Source: Synaphobranchus kaupii (taxonomy: Eukaryota; Chordata; Actinopteri; Anguilliformes; Synaphobranchidae). From it: a DNA stretch of 64,000 bases. Where the stretch lies: NCBI GenBank assembly GCA_029718625.1, contig CM056391.1:9841004-9905003 (forward strand), read 5' to 3'. Under the pieces are notes generated by a model that made no database searches, was not told the origin of the DNA, and was given only the letters and a program-made list of their open reading frames with translations. The position numbers and the translations under genes are program-made. This document shows, piece by piece, positions 60,970 to 64,000 of the stretch. Numbering within the stretch: the first letter of the stretch is position 1; every line of letters starts with the position of its first letter.

Positions 60970-62498
60970 GTGAGTGACGTCAGTGGGGTTCAGGAAGCGT
61001 GTGTGAGACGCTCATGCCGAGGAGAGGGCCCCAGCAACTATACCCAATTTTCTGAGCACGGGCCATGACGCTAGTCTACCTGCTTATCGTTTGTTAAACG
61101 TTTCCACCATTTTATTTTTTTATTTCATTTTTATGAAAATTGTCTATAGTGTGACTTATGAGGGGCAGGAGTAATATTGGGTTACAAGCAGTAGCCTTCT
61201 CGTTCAGTTAGCTGTCAGGTTTGTAGGATAAAGCACTTAACATGTCTGTGCAAAAGTAATGAGTAAATGTAAAGTAAAGAGTAATGATAATTTTAGCAAT
61301 ACATTTAAGGGCCTTTCAAGAAACTCAAAGTACACAGAGTATATTTATATGGTAAGCAGTAGGTCAACAAATATAATCAATCCAATGAAGACATGAAAAT
61401 AATGAAAGATTTGGAAGTGCTCAGGTACATCTTATCTTTATGCCCCAGAGTTGATTTTTTTCTTGTTAAAACACTTATTTTGTGTGCGTGTTATTTTTTT
61501 AGTTTCCAATGTTTTGTTTTGTGGCAGGACACAGGGCTGCACTATGACCGCTACCTCAGGGAAGTGATTGATTTTCTGGAAAAAGACGAACATTTTAGAG
61601 AAAAGCTCCACAACACAGACATGGAGGACATCAAGGTACTGTGAATGGTTTTCTGCTTGTTTGTCTGTTACTTATTTTCTTGAACAGAACATGCAAACGT
61701 CACAATGAGTGACCACACCCTTGTCTCAAACAGCAAGGGAAGTTGGCTAAGGAGCTGGATTTTGTCAGCCACCACGTGAGGACCAAACTGGATGAGCTGA
61801 AGAGGCAGGAAGTTAGCCGTTTGAGAGTACTCATCCGAGCCAAACAAGAAGTTGAAGGAGCGAATGGTACGTCTTTTATATTTTGAGAAGTAAACATTGT
61901 CAAGGGATAGTTCACTTCATGTTTAAAAAATAAATAAATTAAAAAAAATAAATTAATAATAATAATCATTTCACTTTTAGTGTATGTGTTTGCTTGGTTC
62001 AGATAGTGTTTTTTTTTTTTTTTTTGTGCACTTAAGGATATTTTAGATATTTACAGAAGTTTCTGAGGACTGCCGTTATGCCAACAGCTTGAATTACTTG
62101 AATTGAATTATCTTGCTTTGGACCACAAACCCTCAAATTCCCAAAATGGATGTAATCAGAACATTTAAAAAAAATAAAAATAAAATAAATGCATTCTCTG
62201 GCACTTTGAACCCATAGATTCCTAAGGCCTGTTGTAACATTAGGTGTGCCATGGATTGTGATTGGTGCATATGGGGAATAAGCACACAGTATGTTGGTAG
62301 AGTGGTCATTGTCTGCAAAGGCCAATGAAAATGTTCAGTGAAATGTGCACCACTTAATTTTTATTGCAGCCCAAACACTGTAAATTTATTCCAGGCAAGG
62401 TAGTGGATCACCAGGCTCTGCTCAGACAGTTCCAGTACTTAAACCACAGGAACCCACACTCCTTTGAAGTTGAGGACCTGGACCGGCTCATTAAATCA
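60832..62498 (+). CDS. nucb2: Nucleobindin-2 / nesfatin-1 precursor, N-terminal part (four exons)
   Basis: Nucleobindin-2 is a Ca2+- and DNA-binding secretory-pathway protein whose N-terminus is released as nesfatin-1, an appetite-suppressing peptide. Four plus-strand exons join in phase to 161 codons. [22 protein letters not shown] is a signal peptide; the predicted cleavage before [11 protein letters not shown] matches VPIDIDKTKV of mammals. From there to the dibasic KR ([11 protein letters not shown]) is exactly 82 residues, the size of human nesfatin-1. It includes the conserved central [20 protein letters not shown] segment and [20 protein letters not shown]. The leucine/isoleucine-rich, EF-hand and zipper regions are beyond the window. 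nucb1 is less likely because of the [11 protein letters not shown] start and the pik3c2a neighbour; whether it is the a or b copy is unknown. Confidence 0.94.
61528..61635 (+). CDS. nucb2: nucb2 exon 3: nesfatin-1 core
   Basis: GTGGCAG|GACACAG...ATCAAG|GTACTG, 36 codons, phase 0: [20 protein letters not shown] then [16 protein letters not shown]. It matches the anorexigenic mid-segment of human nesfatin-1 (YDEYLKQVIDVLETDKHFREKL). Confidence 0.96.
61734..61866 (+). CDS. nucb2: nucb2 exon 4: nesfatin-1 end and dibasic cleavage site
   Basis: CAAACAG|CAAGGG...GCGAATG|GTACGT, 44 codons plus one base: [40 protein letters not shown] and EGAN. The prohormone-convertase site KR is kept. Phase 0 in, phase 1 out. 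Confidence 0.96.
62395..62498 (+). CDS. nucb2: nucb2 exon 5
   Basis: TTTATTCCAG|GCAAGG...AAATCA|GTAAGG. Reads (G)[20 protein letters not shown] and [14 protein letters not shown], matching human MDHQALLKQFDHLNHLNPDKFESTDLDMLIK. Phase 1 in, phase 0 out. A pyrimidine-rich acceptor 25 nt upstream (TTTTTATTGCAG at 62,369) would give Ala-Gln-Thr-Leu and then a stop, so the downstream AG is needed for the full protein. Confidence 0.93.
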
Positions 62499-63019
62499 GT
62501 AAGGGCTTCATACAGAATGTGCATGCATGCGATGAATATTCTTGATTGTTTCACTTTAGTCAAGTGGGTGCATCTTCATCGAGCCATTTCTCTGATCTCA
62601 CATTCTCACAGGGACATTTTTGTCTCTTAATGTTCTCATAATAATCATATTTCTTATATATCATTTTGTATCCTCTAATCACATGATTACATGTGATGTA
62701 AATTGCCAAGTTACTCTGAAATAAATGGGTAATAGTCCATATTATATATTTTATACTTATTCTGCATGGATATACTCCTTTATATTTTATTAATAGGAGT
62801 ATATATATTTTAAGGAAGGTGGGAATGATTTCTTATTCTTTTAGGCCTAAAAATATCTGTTATGAGTTTGTCCCTTCATAGATGTGCACGTGTTAAAGAC
62901 GTGATATAAAATCGTATGTATGTAGTCTTAACATTGGTGCAGAGTCAAGTTCTCTTACTCTTGCCACATACAGGAGGTGGACAAAATATTGGAAACATAC
63001 AAAAACTATATCTAGTAAC
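62499..63019. other. nucb2 intron 5, proximal part
   Basis: AT-rich intron sequence; no exon or clear repeat seen. Confidence 0.7.
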
Positions 63020-64000
63020 TAGGGGTGCTCCGATCGATCGGTCGCCGATCAGTATCGGCCGATATTCGTTCTAAAAAGTGTGATCGGTGATCGGCTAAAA
63101 AAGGCCGATCAGGCCGATCGCATGTCAAAAACACGCGAGACAACTTTTATTTCACTACCGCGTGCTGCTAAAATGTCTTCGCCGGTCTTTCCTATTCATA
63201 ATGACTCCAAGGAATTTTTTACCTTAATCTACCACATATCAGCGCACAGTAAATTGGAATGAGCATTTGTCATGCCCTAAGAGACTAGTATAGCCTACGC
63301 CATAGCCTATATTATGTATGATAACATGAACATAAAATAGTTTTCCACCATCTGTAAAATGCTGCCAAATGTTCTATCTTCAATGAACATCGGTAGCCTA
63401 CTTCAAAAATACATTTAGCTAACGATTGCACAACAGTATGAAATGCACTCAAAATGCGAAAATAACAATAGGGCTATCAAACATATTGGAAAGACTGCTC
63501 GAGTGGAAACACGAACGTAGGTATGTAGCCAGCGAGACCAACGGTATTTTAGACGCAAAAATACTTACATATCGCAAAAGGGGAATTCCCTTGCATAATG
63601 CGTATTGTATAGCGCTTGCGTAATACTAGACAGCTAAAACGAAAACTGCCGTTACACTGGGCTGTTGTAAATTGCTCAAAGCACCCAAAAAGACTTGGCA
63701 TATACCGTTGCGAAGGTTATAATGTACTCTATTGGATAAAAAAGCCGACAATTAAACCAGAATGAACTGTAATGCATGAGACAGCCTTACAGAGCATGGT
63801 GGTATTACGCCGCATCGTTTCTGATAGTGTAATAGCGGTATAAAGTGTTGTATATTTCTCAAACCGATTGTAGCTACCAGACAATAAATGACAACTGGAT
63901 TTTGAAAGGAACATCTCGATGTGTAAAACCAATGGTAGGATTGTATATTTATTTCATAATTAGTAGCATATATAGCTAGTAGAATACATGGTAGAATGAG
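63020..64000 (+). mobile_element. hAT-like transposon 5' part, running past the window edge
   Basis: Starts TAGGGGTGCTCCGATCGATC, followed within 100 bp by at least seven CCGATC/GATCGG words in both orientations, typical of subterminal transposase-binding repeats. At about 63,173 atgtcttcgccggtctttcc resembles the start of a hAT transposase frame (MSSPV...) but is soon broken. The end shares TAGGG-TG--CCGA with the element at 50,940. The right end and target-site duplication are not in view, so the extent is uncertain. Confidence 0.55.

Noticed and set aside
1..64000. CRISPR array, prokaryotic operon or phage island
   Set aside because: The tandem repeats lack unique equal-length spacers, the genes have introns, and all recognised features are vertebrate.

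Overview
The window is vertebrate nuclear DNA, almost certainly from a teleost fish. Genes are split by GT-AG introns, and micro- and minisatellites and decayed fish-type DNA transposons (hAT-like, Tc1/mariner-like, MITEs) are common. The only recognisable genes are two well-known vertebrate neighbours arranged head to head: pik3c2a on the minus strand (class II phosphoinositide 3-kinase alpha) and nucb2 on the plus strand (nucleobindin-2, the nesfatin-1 precursor). The same pair is adjacent and divergent in human 11p15.1. I cannot name the species.

Layout. 1-35,999: a gene-poor block with no exon I can recognise. It holds microsatellites, repeat fragments, a foldback-like inverted structure near 9.6-10.1 kb, several CpG-rich patches (best at 18.9-19.8 kb) and unique stretches that look like conserved non-coding DNA. 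36,000-36,499: exactly 500 N, a gap placeholder. 36,500-37,430: two minisatellites. 38,200-59,020: the 5' half of pik3c2a, read leftwards. I placed ten coding exons by splice sites, phase and similarity to the family. Together they give 732 codons: the disordered clathrin/adaptor-binding N-terminus, the Ras-binding domain, the linker and the start of the PI3K-type C2 domain. The C2 remainder, helical, kinase, PX and C-terminal C2 exons are absent from the window. About 1.2 kb at 59.0-60.3 kb is the presumed shared promoter. 60,832-62,498: four coding exons of nucb2 (signal peptide, complete 82-residue nesfatin-1, start of the rest), continuing past the right edge.

The most unusual feature is in pik3c2a. 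A 38-bp minisatellite just upstream of the exon at 40,318-40,429 is made of copies of that exon's own 3' splice site: branch-point-like TTTGACT, pyrimidine tract, CAG, and the first ten exon bases. Thirteen in-register copies precede the real one and two more lie further out. Other points of interest: two pik3c2a acceptors with C14 tracts, competing acceptors in nucb2 that could cut the protein just after nesfatin-1, a predicted 13-codon uORF in pik3c2a, and the loss of the pik3c2a catalytic exons at the gap, which suggests a misjoin or rearrangement.

The two genes are linked by position, not by a shared pathway: PI3K-C2alpha makes PI(3)P and PI(3,4)P2 in clathrin endocytosis and endosomal traffic, while nucleobindin-2 is a Ca2+-binding secretory-pathway protein and prohormone. 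All calls come from reading the sequence; nothing was checked against a database.
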